64,000 nt of DNA, taken from assembly GCF_004168035.1 (NCBI RefSeq), contig NZ_SDPU01000032.1:1-64000 (forward strand), in the 5' to 3' direction. This DNA is from Nocardioides iriomotensis. Lineage in GTDB: Bacteria; Actinomycetota; Actinomycetes; Propionibacteriales; Nocardioidaceae. The translations under genes were made by a program, and so were the position numbers. Within the stretch, counting starts at the first letter, position 1, and each line of letters begins with the position of its first letter. Below the pieces are notes generated by a model, which saw only the letters and a list, made by a program, of their open reading frames with translations, was not told the DNA's origin and searched no databases. Of the stretch, positions 13,854-21,699 are shown one piece after another.

Positions 13854-14860
13854 TCGCCGGCGGCGGGCCGGTCGGTCTCGCCACCGCGTTGTACGCCGCC
13901 CGGGCCGGGCTCGACGTGGCCGTCCGCGAGCCGCGCGCGGGCAGCATCGACAAGGCCTGCGGCGAGGGGCTGATGCCCGGGGCGCTGGCCGCACTGCGCG
14001 ACCTCGGCGTCGACCCGGCGGGCCACGAGCTCCGCGGCATCCGGTACGTCGACCGCTCCCGCGAGGTCGAGGCGGCGTTCCGGCACGGTCCGGGCCGTGG
14101 CGTGCGGCGCACGGTGCTGCACGACGCCCTGCGCGCGGCGGTCGACGCGGCCGGCGTACCGGTCGAGCAGCGGCCGGTGCGCACGGTCGGGCTGCGCGCC
14201 GACCACGTCAGCGTCGACGGCGAACCGGTGCGCCACCTGGTCGCCGCCGACGGCCTGCACTCCCCGCTGCGCCGGATGCTCGGCCTCGACGTCACCGCCA
14301 CGACCACGCGCCGGTACGGACTGCGCTGCCACGTCGACGTCGCGCCCTGGACGGCGTTCGTCGAGGTGCACTGGTCGCCGGTCGGCGAGGCCTACGTGAC
14401 GCCGGTGGCCGACGACCGGGTGGGGGTGGCCGTGCTGAGCACGGTGCGCCGGCCCCTGCCCGACCTGCTGTCGTCGTTCCCGCGGCTGCTCGCGCACCTG
14501 GACGACGCGCCGGTCGGCGCGGTCCGCGGAGCCGGGCCGCTGCGTCAGCGGGCGCGGCGGCGGGTGGTCGGCCGGGTGCTCCTGGTCGGCGACGCCGCCG
14601 GGTACGTCGACGCGCTGACCGGCGAGGGCATCGCCGTCGGGCTCGCCCAGGCCCGGGCGGCGGTCGAGGCCGTCCGGTCCGGCCGGCCGGCCGGCTACGA
14701 GGCCGCGTGGCAGCGCATCACCCGCCGGCACGACCTGATGACGGCGAGCCTGCTGGCGGCGACCCGGCGGCCGGCGCTGCGCCGGCGCATCGTCCCGGCG
14801 GCGGCAGCGCTGCCGCGCGCCTTCGACGCGGCCGTCAACGCGCTGGCGAGCCCGGCATGA
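13838..14860 (+). CDS. FAD-dependent monooxygenase of the type III PKS operon
   Basis: 340 residues. FAD motif [19 protein letters not shown] at the N-terminus, KACGEGLMPGALAAL near residue 45, and the second FAD motif VLLVGDAAGYVDALTGEGI near 255. It is likely an aromatic hydroxylase (SrsC-like) turning an alkylresorcinol into a hydroquinone/quinone. The GTG start at 13838 fixes the frame: the FAD motif starts six residues later, leaving no room for a later start. It overlaps the ICMT gene by 16 nt and the idi gene by ATGA. It resembles the other flavoprotein in this operon, which may reflect old duplication within the GGR/UbiH-like superfamily. Confidence 0.87.
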   Translation: MRDLLIAGGGPVGLATALYAARAGLDVAVREPRAGSIDKACGEGLMPGALAALRDLGVDPAGHELRGIRYVDRSREVEAAFRHGPGRGVRRTVLHDALRAAVDAAGVPVEQRPVRTVGLRADHVSVDGEPVRHLVAADGLHSPLRRMLGLDVTATTTRRYGLRCHVDVAPWTAFVEVHWSPVGEAYVTPVADDRVGVAVLSTVRRPLPDLLSSFPRLLAHLDDAPVGAVRGAGPLRQRARRRVVGRVLLVGDAAGYVDALTGEGIAVGLAQARAAVEAVRSGRPAGYEAAWQRITRRHDLMTASLLAATRRPALRRRIVPAAAALPRAFDAAVNALASPA

Positions 14861-15435
14861 ACGGTCCGGTCGAGGAGGTCGTGCTGCTCGACGAGGACGG
14901 GCGCGCCGTCGGGACGTCACCGAAGGGGTCCGTGCACCACGCCGCGACCCCGCTGCACCTGGCGTTCTCGTGCTACGTCTTCGACGGCGACCGGCTGCTG
15001 GTGACACGCCGGGCCCTGCACAAGCCGACGTGGCCCGGTGCCTGGACCAACTCCGTGTGCGGCCATCCCGCCCCGGGCGAGGCGTTGGACGACGCCGTAC
15101 GCCGCCGGGTCCGCCAGGAGCTCGGGATCGGGCTCGGCGAGCTGCGGCTCGTGCTGCCCACGTTCCGCTACCGCGCCGTGATGCCCGACGGGACCGTCGA
15201 GAACGAGATGTGCCCGGTGCTCGTCGCGTCCACCACCTCGGGGGACGCCGTACGGCCGGACCCGGAGGAGGTCGCGGACGCGGTCTGGGAGCCGTGGCCG
15301 GCGTTCCGGTCCGACGTGCTCGACGGCAGCCGCGAGGTCAGTCCGTGGTGCCGCGAGCAGGTCGCCGCGCTGCCGGCCGAGCCGTGGACGGCCGCTGCCG
15401 CCGACCGATCGACCCTGCCGGAGGCGCTGCGCTGA
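14857..15435 (+). CDS. idi: Isopentenyl-diphosphate delta-isomerase, type I
   Basis: 192 residues with the Nudix-like IDI-1 fold. The catalytic Cys is in TNSVCGHP and the catalytic Glu in ENEMCPV; the region GEALDDAVRRRVRQELG is the Nudix-like helix. It interconverts IPP and DMAPP, the starter for prenyl diphosphate synthesis. It is the last gene of the operon (ATGA overlap), placing DMAPP supply beside the UbiA prenyltransferase. No prenyl diphosphate synthase is present in the window. The gene ends 4 bp from a convergent gene. Confidence 0.95.
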   Translation: MNGPVEEVVLLDEDGRAVGTSPKGSVHHAATPLHLAFSCYVFDGDRLLVTRRALHKPTWPGAWTNSVCGHPAPGEALDDAVRRRVRQELGIGLGELRLVLPTFRYRAVMPDGTVENEMCPVLVASTTSGDAVRPDPEEVADAVWEPWPAFRSDVLDGSREVSPWCREQVAALPAEPWTAAAADRSTLPEALR

Positions 15436-15439
15436 CGGC

Positions 15440-15898
15440 TCAGTGGTGCTGCATCTGCTCGTGCACCTTGGCGTGCCCGAGGCCGCGGCCGATCATCCAG
15501 TGGTTGACCGGGACGGTGACGACGAAGGCGACGAGCAGCGAGAACACGAGCGCGGCCCAGAAGATCCAGTTCGCCAGCCCGGCGTGCAAAGCGCCGGGCA
15601 CGGTGACCATCACCGCGTTGTCGACGACCTCCATCACCGCGATCGAGACGGTGTCGGCGGCCAGCGCGACCCGGACCGCCGCCGCGAACGGGAGCCCGGC
15701 GCGCAGCACCGAGCTCATCGTGAGCAGGTAGCCGAAGAAGAACGCGAGCACCACGGCCAGCGCCACGCTCGGCCACGTCGACCAGCCCCACCAGGTGGCG
15801 AGCACCATGCCGAGCACCTCGCCGATCGCACAGCCGGTCAGGCAGTGCAGGGTCGCGCTGATCGCCGTGCGCCAGGCTGAGTCGGTCCGGGTGTCCAT
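15440..15898 (-). CDS. DUF4396 membrane protein with His/Met-rich C-terminus
   Basis: A 152-residue polytopic protein with four predicted membrane helices. It shows the DUF4396 signatures HCLTGCAIGEVLGMV near the N-terminus, ADTVSIAVMEVVDNAVM in the middle and VPVNHWMIGRGLGHA near the end. The tail HAKVHEQMQHH offers several possible metal ligands. A TTG at 15907 in frame would add three residues; ATG 15898 is preferred. Directly upstream lies a palindrome of the CsoR type, like the two boxes in front of csoR at 55.0 kb, so the gene is a candidate copper-stress gene. Biochemical function of the family is unknown to me. Confidence 0.85.
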   Translation of the reverse strand: MDTRTDSAWRTAISATLHCLTGCAIGEVLGMVLATWWGWSTWPSVALAVVLAFFFGYLLTMSSVLRAGLPFAAAVRVALAADTVSIAVMEVVDNAVMVTVPGALHAGLANWIFWAALVFSLLVAFVVTVPVNHWMIGRGLGHAKVHEQMQHH

Positions 15899-15909
15899 GC
15901 CCGCCAAAC

Positions 15910-15924
15910 TACCCCCTAGGGGTA
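15910..15924. promoter_or_regulatory. CsoR-type operator upstream of the DUF4396 gene
   Basis: TACCCC-CTA-GGGGTA forms inverted arms typical of copper-sensing CsoR boxes. It starts 12 bp upstream of the DUF4396 ATG (15898, minus strand), overlapping the expected promoter (minus-strand word ATAGAT nearby). Related palindromes occur at 55020-55042 and 55055-55073 before csoR. Confidence 0.65.
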
Positions 15925-15944
15925 TCTATTCCCAGCGCTGACCC

Positions 15945-16682
15945 TCACAGGACTCGCCGGAGGAACTGGCGGGTGCGCTCCTCGCGCGGGTCGCCGAGCA
16001 CCTGCGCCGGCGGGCCCTGCTCGAGGATCACGCCCTCGTGCAGGAAGCACACGTTGGTCGCGACCTCGCGGGCGAAGCCCATCTCGTGCGTGGCGAGCAG
16101 CAGCGTGGTTCCGCGCTCGGCGAGGTCGCGGACGATGTCGAGCACCTCGCCGACGAGCTCGGGGTCGAGCGCGCTGGTCACCTCGTCCAGCAGCACCAGC
16201 TCGGGCTCCATCACGATCGCGCGCACCATCGCGACGCGCTGCTGCTGGCCGCCCGAGAGCCGGTCGGGGTGCTCGTCGGCCTTGTCGGCCAGGCCGAAGC
16301 GCGCGAGCAGGGTCCGGGCCCGGTCCTCGGCGTCGGCGGCGCTGAGCCCGTGGACCTTGCGCGGCGCGAGCGTGACGTTCTCCAGCACCGTCATGTGCGG
16401 GAACAGGTTGTAGGCCTGGAACACCATCCCCATCCGGGAGCGCACGGAGCGTACGTCGACCAGCGGGTCGGTGATCTCGACGCCGCCGAGGTGGATCTCA
16501 CCGTCGTCGACGGGCTCGAGCAGGTCGATGCACCGCAGCAGCGTCGACTTGCCGCTGCCGGACGCGCCGATCAGGCAGACCACGTCGTGCTGCCGCACGG
16601 TGAGCTGGACGTCGTGCAGCACCACCTTGTCGCCGTACGCCTTGCGTAGGTTGGTGATCCGCAGCAGCGGCTCGCCGGTCAT
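15945..16682 (-). CDS. Polar amino acid ABC transporter, ATP-binding protein
   Basis: 245 residues, the usual size for GlnQ/GluA-like ATPases. Walker A GASGSGKST, Q-loop MVFQAYNLFPHMTV, signature LSGGQQQR, Walker B LVLLDEVTSALD and the H-loop ATHEMGF are all present. The Q-loop wording is that of the polar amino acid subfamily. The ATG overlaps the permease stop by 4 nt. It is the last gene of a binding protein-permease-ATPase operon and powers uptake of glutamate/glutamine or a similar amino acid. Confidence 0.94.
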   Translation of the reverse strand: MTGEPLLRITNLRKAYGDKVVLHDVQLTVRQHDVVCLIGASGSGKSTLLRCIDLLEPVDDGEIHLGGVEITDPLVDVRSVRSRMGMVFQAYNLFPHMTVLENVTLAPRKVHGLSAADAEDRARTLLARFGLADKADEHPDRLSGGQQQRVAMVRAIVMEPELVLLDEVTSALDPELVGEVLDIVRDLAERGTTLLLATHEMGFAREVATNVCFLHEGVILEQGPPAQVLGDPREERTRQFLRRVL

Positions 16683-17527
16683 CGCGCCCCCGCCCCCTCG
16701 CGCCGGGCGTACCGCGCGGCCAGCCAGTCGGTGTAGCGCGCCATCGGCACGGTCAGCGCGACGAAGAACGCCGCCGCCACGACGTACGGCGTGAAGTTGA
16801 AGTTGAAGTTCGTGTAGTCGCGCGCCGCGAACAGCGCGTCGAACACACCGACCGCGCCGACCAGCGCGGTGTCCTTCTGCAGCGAGGCGAAGTCGTTGAG
16901 CAGCGGGGGTACGACGCGGCGCACCGCCTGCGGCAGCACGACGAAGCGCATCGACTGCGCCGACGACAGGCCGAGCGCGTCGGCGCTGGCGACCTGCGAC
17001 GGGTGGATCGACTCGATGCCCGAGCGGAACACCTCGGCGACGTACGCGCCGTAGGACAGCACGAGCGCGGTGATGCCGAGCCAGAAGATGCTGGTGGTCA
17101 CGCCCTGGAGCCGCAGCGCGGGCACGCCGAACACGAAGATGTAGATCAGCAGGATCGTCGGGATGCCGCGGAACACGTCGGTGTAGACGGTGGCCAGCAG
17201 CCGCAGCGGGAACAGCGCCGGGGAGACCGTGCTGCGGGTGACGGCGACGAGCGCGCCGAGCAGCAGGATCAGCGGCTCCGCGACCAGGAACATCAGCACG
17301 TTCCAGGCGAAGCCCTTGAGGATCGCCGGGAACGACGCCTTCGCGTGGTCCCACGACAGGAAGGTCTCCTGGAACGTCTCCCAGCCCGGCGACAGCACCA
17401 GGACCGTGACGAGTCCCCCGACGACGACGAGGGTGGCGACGCTGGCGACCAGGCGTCGACGCGTCCGGAGGCGTCGTCGTACGGCGTCCCGCTCGGCCTG
17501 GCGCGGGCTGGGGGTCCAGGCCGTCAC
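16679..17527 (-). CDS. Polar amino acid ABC transporter, permease
   Basis: 282 residues with a cytoplasmic Arg-rich N-terminus, one extra hydrophobic segment near residue 30, and a His/Glu/Gln/Arg-type permease core. The EAA loop is EVFRSGIESIHPSQVASADALGLSS. GTG 17527 overlaps the binding-protein stop (GTGA), which fixes the start. Only one permease gene is present, so the membrane part is probably a homodimer, unlike the GluC/GluD heterodimer. Confidence 0.92.
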   Translation of the reverse strand: MTAWTPSPRQAERDAVRRRLRTRRRLVASVATLVVVGGLVTVLVLSPGWETFQETFLSWDHAKASFPAILKGFAWNVLMFLVAEPLILLLGALVAVTRSTVSPALFPLRLLATVYTDVFRGIPTILLIYIFVFGVPALRLQGVTTSIFWLGITALVLSYGAYVAEVFRSGIESIHPSQVASADALGLSSAQSMRFVVLPQAVRRVVPPLLNDFASLQKDTALVGAVGVFDALFAARDYTNFNFNFTPYVVAAAFFVALTVPMARYTDWLAARYARREGAGAR

Positions 17528-18444
17528 TTCAGGACAGGCACGTCGACCACGTCGGACAGCCACTGCTGCTCGAGGTCGGCGAGCGTGCCGGACTCCTCGA
17601 GCGACGCCAGCGCCTGGTCGACGCAGCCGACGAGCTCGTTGCCCTTCTCGAACAGCAGGCCGAACTGCTCGGGCTCGCCGCCCTCGGGCTGGAACTGCCC
17701 GACGATCGTCGCCTTCGGGATCTCGACGGCGGTGATGTAGAAGGCGGTCGGCAGGTCGACGAGGAAGCCGTCGATCTGGCCGTTGTTGAGCGCCTGCTTG
17801 GCCTGGTTGGTGTCCTCGAACGGGTTGATCGTCCTGCCCGGCTGGATCACCTCGCGGAGCACGGTCAGCGACGTGGTGCCGGTCTGGGCGCTGAGGTTCA
17901 GGTCCTCGAGGTCGGCGATCGAGGTCGCCTTGCCGGCGGGCGAGTCCTTCAGCGCGACGAGCGCCTGCGCGGCGGTGTAGTAGCCGTCGGAGAAGTCGAC
18001 GACCTCCGCGCGCTGCGGCGTGATCGAGATCTGGTTGATGTCGAAGTCGAAGTTCTTCGGGCCCGGCGCGTAGGAGTTGTTGAACGGGACCTTCACCCAC
18101 TCCACCTGGTCGTCGGTGAAGCCGAGCTCCTCTGCGACGGCATACGCCACCGCGGACTCGAAGCCTTCGCCGTTGGTGGGGTCGTTGTCCTTGAACCAGG
18201 GCTCGTACGCCGGCGAGTCCGTTCCGATCGTGAGGGTGCCGGGGGTGGTCAGCGGGAGCGAGTCGGTGGCGCAGGCGTCCGCGCTCTCCGACGCCTCGGC
18301 CGAGGCGGAGGTGGTGGGCTCCTCGGCGGTGCCGGTGTCCTCCTCGACCGGCGCGCACGCGGCGAGCGAGAGCGCCGCCAGCACGGCGACGACCGGAGCG
18401 GCGGCAACGCCGGGACGGAGGCGGGAGGAGCGGGGCACGCGCAT
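17524..18444 (-). CDS. Polar amino acid ABC transporter, substrate-binding lipoprotein
   Basis: 306 residues. A signal peptide with lipobox LAAC (Cys near residue 30) is followed by a Thr/Ser/Glu-rich linker and the SBP_bac_3 fold: GTLTIGTDSPAYEPWF, then FDFDINQISITPQRAEVVDFS, the family hinge region. The surface-anchored protein delivers substrate to the permease. The ligand is most likely glutamate or glutamine by family wording, but this cannot be fixed from sequence. It is the first gene of the three-gene operon and is divergent from a padR-type gene across 119 bp. Confidence 0.92.
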   Translation of the reverse strand: MRVPRSSRLRPGVAAAPVVAVLAALSLAACAPVEEDTGTAEEPTTSASAEASESADACATDSLPLTTPGTLTIGTDSPAYEPWFKDNDPTNGEGFESAVAYAVAEELGFTDDQVEWVKVPFNNSYAPGPKNFDFDINQISITPQRAEVVDFSDGYYTAAQALVALKDSPAGKATSIADLEDLNLSAQTGTTSLTVLREVIQPGRTINPFEDTNQAKQALNNGQIDGFLVDLPTAFYITAVEIPKATIVGQFQPEGGEPEQFGLLFEKGNELVGCVDQALASLEESGTLADLEQQWLSDVVDVPVLK

Positions 18445-18518
18445 GCGCTGAGCCTAGGCCGGGGCGGACCCGGCAGGGCAGGAATCTCGCCGGACGCCGG
18501 AGTGACCCAGACCACCTG

Positions 18519-18538
18519 TGCAACTCGTTGCATAGGGT
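18519..18538 (+). promoter_or_regulatory. Palindromic operator and -10 of the padR-fadH unit
   Basis: TGCAAC-TC-GTTGCA is a perfect inverted repeat at 18519-18532, immediately followed by a -10-like TAGGGT at 18533-18538, 25 bp upstream of the PadR ATG at 18564. A repressor bound here would block the promoter. The adjacent PadR protein is the natural candidate for autoregulation. Confidence 0.6.
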
Positions 18539-18563
18539 GCCGCCTGACCGGCACAGTGGGGCC

Positions 18564-19118
18564 ATGGCCCTCGAGCACGCCCTGCTGGTCTCGCTCAGCG
18601 AGCGGCCGGCGTCAGGCCTGGACCTGACCCGGCGCTTCGACCGGTCCATCGGGTTCTTCTGGAGCGCGACCCACCAGCAGATCTACCGGGTGCTCGCCCG
18701 GATGGAGACCGACGGCTGGGTGCGCTCGGAGGTCGTCGCCCAGACCGGCCGGCCGGACAAGAAGGTGTACGCCGTGGCGCCCGCCGGCGCGGAGGAGCTC
18801 GCCCGCTGGCTTGCCGAGCCCGCCCCGGCCGAGTCGTTCCGCAGCGAGGTCGCGGTCCGCCTCCGCGGCGCGTCGTACGGCGACCGGCGCGCGGTGCTGG
18901 CGCAGGTGGAGGCGCTGCTCGCCGACCACCGCACCCGGCTCGGGCACTACGAGCACCTGGCCGAGCGCGACTTCCCCGAGCCGGACCGGCTGTCCGGCCA
19001 CGACCTCGACGTCTACCTCGTGCTGCGCGGCGGCATCCGCCTCGAGCAGTTCTGGGTGGGCTGGCTGACCGAGTACCGCGACACCCACGCCCGCGCCCAT
19101 GAAGGAGCCCCCGCATGA
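18564..19118 (+). CDS. PadR family transcriptional regulator
   Basis: 184 residues. The N-terminal PadR winged helix has LEHALLVSLSERPASGLDL and the wing QIYRVLARMETDGWV with GRPDKKVYAVAPAG. The C-terminal half is the helical Vir_act_alpha_C-like dimerisation domain. The ATG at 18564 begins this conserved region. Its stop overlaps the start of the dienoyl-CoA reductase gene (ATGA), so the two are co-translated and the reductase is the likely target. A perfect palindrome lies at the promoter. Confidence 0.92.
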   Translation: MALEHALLVSLSERPASGLDLTRRFDRSIGFFWSATHQQIYRVLARMETDGWVRSEVVAQTGRPDKKVYAVAPAGAEELARWLAEPAPAESFRSEVAVRLRGASYGDRRAVLAQVEALLADHRTRLGHYEHLAERDFPEPDRLSGHDLDVYLVLRGGIRLEQFWVGWLTEYRDTHARAHEGAPA

Positions 19119-21142
19119 GCCCGTACCCGCACCTGCTCGAGCCCCTGACCGTCGGCGGCGTGACGCTGCGCAACCGCGTGGTGATGGGCTCCATGCACAC
19201 CGGCATGGAGGACCGCGCGAAGCACCTGCCGGAGCTCGCGGCGTACTTCGCCGAGCGCGCCCGCGGCGGCGTCGGCCTCGCGGTGACCGGCGGCTACTCC
19301 CCCAACCTGCGCGGCTGGCTGCTGCCGTTCGGCTCGATGATGACCCGGCGCAAGCACGCCGACCGGCACCGGCTGGTGACCGACGCCGTGCACGCCGAGG
19401 GCGGCGCGATCGCGCTGCAGGTGCTGCACGCGGGTCGCTACGGCTACACCCCGCTCAACGTCAGCGCCTCGAAGTCGCAGAGCCCGATCACGCCGTTCAA
19501 GGCCGGGGCACTGAGCGGCCGCGCGGTCGAGCGCACGATCGAGGACTTCGTCGACGCGGCCCGGCTCGCGCGGCGCGCGGGGTACGACGGCGTCGAGATC
19601 ATGGGCTCCGAGGGGTACCTGATCAACCAGTTCCTCGCGCCGCACACCAACCGCCGTACCGACCGCTGGGGAGGCAGCGCCGAGAACCGGATGCGCTTCC
19701 CGGTCGAGATCGTCCGCCGCACCCGCGAGGCGCTCGGCGACGACTTCCTGCTGATGTTCCGGATGTCGCTGCTCGACCTGATCCCGGCCGGCCAGACCTG
19801 GGACGAGACCGTCGCGCTGGCCACCGCGCTCGAGGAGGCCGGCGCCTCCGTCATCAACACCGGCATCGGCTGGCACGAGGCCCGGGTGCCGACGATCCTG
19901 ACCCAGGTGCCGCGCGCGGCGTGGACCTGGACGACCGCGCGGCTGCGGCCCGAGCTCGGCATCCCGGTCTGCGCGTCCAACCGGATCAACACCCCCGACG
20001 TGGCCGAGCGGATCCTGGCCGACGGCGAGGCCGACCTGGTGTCGATGGCCCGGCCGCTGCTCGCCGACCCCGACTTCGTCACCAAGGCGGCCACGGGCCG
20101 GGCCGACGAGATCAACACCTGCATCGGCTGCAACCAGGCCTGCCTCGACCACACGTTCTCGAACCAGCGCGCCTCCTGCCTGGTCAACCCGCGCGCCGGT
20201 CGCGAGACCACGCTCGTGCTGTCGCCGACCCGCACGGCGCGGTCGGTCGCGGTCGTGGGCGCCGGCCCCGCCGGTCTCGCGGCCGCGGTCACCGCCGCCG
20301 AGCGCGGCCACCGGGTCACGCTGTTCGAGGCGCAGCCCGAGATCGGCGGCCAGTTCCGGCTGGCGATGCGGATCCCCGGCAAGGAGGAGTTCGCCGAGAC
20401 GCTGCGCTACTACACGAGGCGCCTGGAGGTGCTCGGCGTCGATGTCCGGCTCTCCACGAAGGCCGACACCGCCACCGTGCAGGAGTACGACGCCGTCGTG
20501 GTCGCCACCGGCGTGCGTCCGCGCGTGCCCGACCTGCCCGGCATCGACCACGCCAAGGTGGTCGCCTACCCCGACGCGATCACCGGGGCCGTCCCCGTCG
20601 GCGCGACCGTCGCGGTGATGGGCGCCGGCGGCATCGGGGTCGACGTCAGCCACCTGCTCAGCCACGCGGAGGGCGAGGGCGACCCGGAGTGGTTCGACCA
20701 CTGGGGCGTCGGCGACCCGGCCGTCGACCGCGGCGGCCTGAAGGAGAAGAAGCCGCGCACCTCCCCGCGCGAGGTCCACCTCCTGCAGCGCAAGACGACA
20801 GCGATCGGCAAGGGCCTCGGCAAGACCTCCGGCTGGGCGCACCGCGCGGTGCTCAAGGACTCGGGCGTGCACCTCGTGCCCGGCGTGAGCTACGACCGGA
20901 TCGACGACGAGGGACTGCACGTCACGGTCGGCGAGGGCGAGCCCGGGCGCCCGGGCGACCGCCGTACCCTCGCCGTCGACCACGTCGTCGTCTGCGCCGG
21001 CCAGGAGTCGGTGCGCGACCTGTACGACGAGCTCGTCACCGCCGGGGTCGAGGCGCACCTGGTCGGGGGCGCCGACGTCGCCGCCGAGCTGGACGCGAAG
21101 CGCGCGATCCGGCAGGGCACCGAGGTCGCCGCGCGCCTGTGA
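19115..21142 (+). CDS. fadH: 2,4-dienoyl-CoA reductase (NADPH), FMN/FAD/4Fe-4S type
   Basis: 675 residues, standard for FadH. The N-terminal Old Yellow Enzyme-like TIM barrel (about 1-350) has LVTGGYSPNLRG-like and GSEGYLINQFLAPHTN motifs. The Fe-S cluster ligands are in CIGCNQACLDHTFSNQRASC. Then FAD- and NADPH-binding Rossmann domains (GAGPAGLAAAVTAAERG; GAGGIGVDVSHLL) follow. It reduces 2,4-dienoyl-CoA formed during degradation of unsaturated fatty acids. Co-translation with PadR suggests induction by an acyl-type signal. Related trimethylamine dehydrogenase-like enzymes share this architecture but are less likely. Confidence 0.93.
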   Translation: MSPYPHLLEPLTVGGVTLRNRVVMGSMHTGMEDRAKHLPELAAYFAERARGGVGLAVTGGYSPNLRGWLLPFGSMMTRRKHADRHRLVTDAVHAEGGAIALQVLHAGRYGYTPLNVSASKSQSPITPFKAGALSGRAVERTIEDFVDAARLARRAGYDGVEIMGSEGYLINQFLAPHTNRRTDRWGGSAENRMRFPVEIVRRTREALGDDFLLMFRMSLLDLIPAGQTWDETVALATALEEAGASVINTGIGWHEARVPTILTQVPRAAWTWTTARLRPELGIPVCASNRINTPDVAERILADGEADLVSMARPLLADPDFVTKAATGRADEINTCIGCNQACLDHTFSNQRASCLVNPRAGRETTLVLSPTRTARSVAVVGAGPAGLAAAVTAAERGHRVTLFEAQPEIGGQFRLAMRIPGKEEFAETLRYYTRRLEVLGVDVRLSTKADTATVQEYDAVVVATGVRPRVPDLPGIDHAKVVAYPDAITGAVPVGATVAVMGAGGIGVDVSHLLSHAEGEGDPEWFDHWGVGDPAVDRGGLKEKKPRTSPREVHLLQRKTTAIGKGLGKTSGWAHRAVLKDSGVHLVPGVSYDRIDDEGLHVTVGEGEPGRPGDRRTLAVDHVVVCAGQESVRDLYDELVTAGVEAHLVGGADVAAELDAKRAIRQGTEVAARL

Positions 21143-21168
21143 CCGCGCTGGGCTGGTATGAAATGGCC

Positions 21169-21699
21169 ATGCCCCACAGCGCGGTGCAGATCCCGGTGCC
21201 GGACCTCGAGCCGGTCGTCCGGGCGCGCCTGGAGCGCCGCGACCCCGACGCCGTCCCCGCCGACCCGGACGACACGGTCGCGCACATCACGCTGCTCGGG
21301 CCGTTCGCGGGGCTGAGCGACCTGACCGACGGGGTGCTCGACGAGCTGGAGCGGTTCTTCTCGGACGTGACGGCCTTCGACTTCCGGCTGACCGGGATCT
21401 CCTCGTTCCCGGGCGGGACCGTCTACCTCGCGCCCAGCCCGGCCGCGCCGTTCCGCCAGCTCACCCACGAGCTGTCCCGGCTCTTCCCCGAGCACCCGCC
21501 GTACGGCGGCGCCTTCGACGACGTGGTCCCGCACCTGACCGTGCCGATGCCGGAGGGCGAGGACGTCACGGCCCTGGAGTTCGAGCTCGGCTCGCGCCTC
21601 CCGATCAGCACCTACGCCCGGGAGGCGGTGCTGTTCTGGTGGGAGCCGGGCGCGAGCCGGACGATCGCCACGTTCCCGTTCGGCACCTCGGCCGCCTGA
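21169..21699 (+). CDS. 2'-5' RNA ligase family protein
   Basis: 176 residues with the two HxT/S motifs of the 2H phosphoesterase superfamily: AHITLLGP near residue 43 and PHLTVPM near residue 123. These proteins act on 2',3'-cyclic phosphates or 2'-5' linkages. The start is uncertain: GTG 21139 overlaps the fadH stop (GTGA), and ATGs occur at 21163 and 21169. ATG 21169 gives the N-terminus MPHSAVQIPVP, which fits family members best. It may be co-transcribed with padR-fadH. Cellular substrate unknown. Confidence 0.82.
   Translation: MPHSAVQIPVPDLEPVVRARLERRDPDAVPADPDDTVAHITLLGPFAGLSDLTDGVLDELERFFSDVTAFDFRLTGISSFPGGTVYLAPSPAAPFRQLTHELSRLFPEHPPYGGAFDDVVPHLTVPMPEGEDVTALEFELGSRLPISTYAREAVLFWWEPGASRTIATFPFGTSAA

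Noticed and set aside
12244-15435. Flavonoid or tetrahydroxynaphthalene pathway
   Set aside because: The methyltransferase, monooxygenase and UbiA neighbours fit alkylresorcinol/alkylquinone logic better; no aromatic CoA ligase or THN-type cytochrome P450 is present.
19013-21058. Minus-strand open frame across fadH
   Set aside because: Antisense to a complete FadH with all cofactor motifs; composition is that of a GC shadow.
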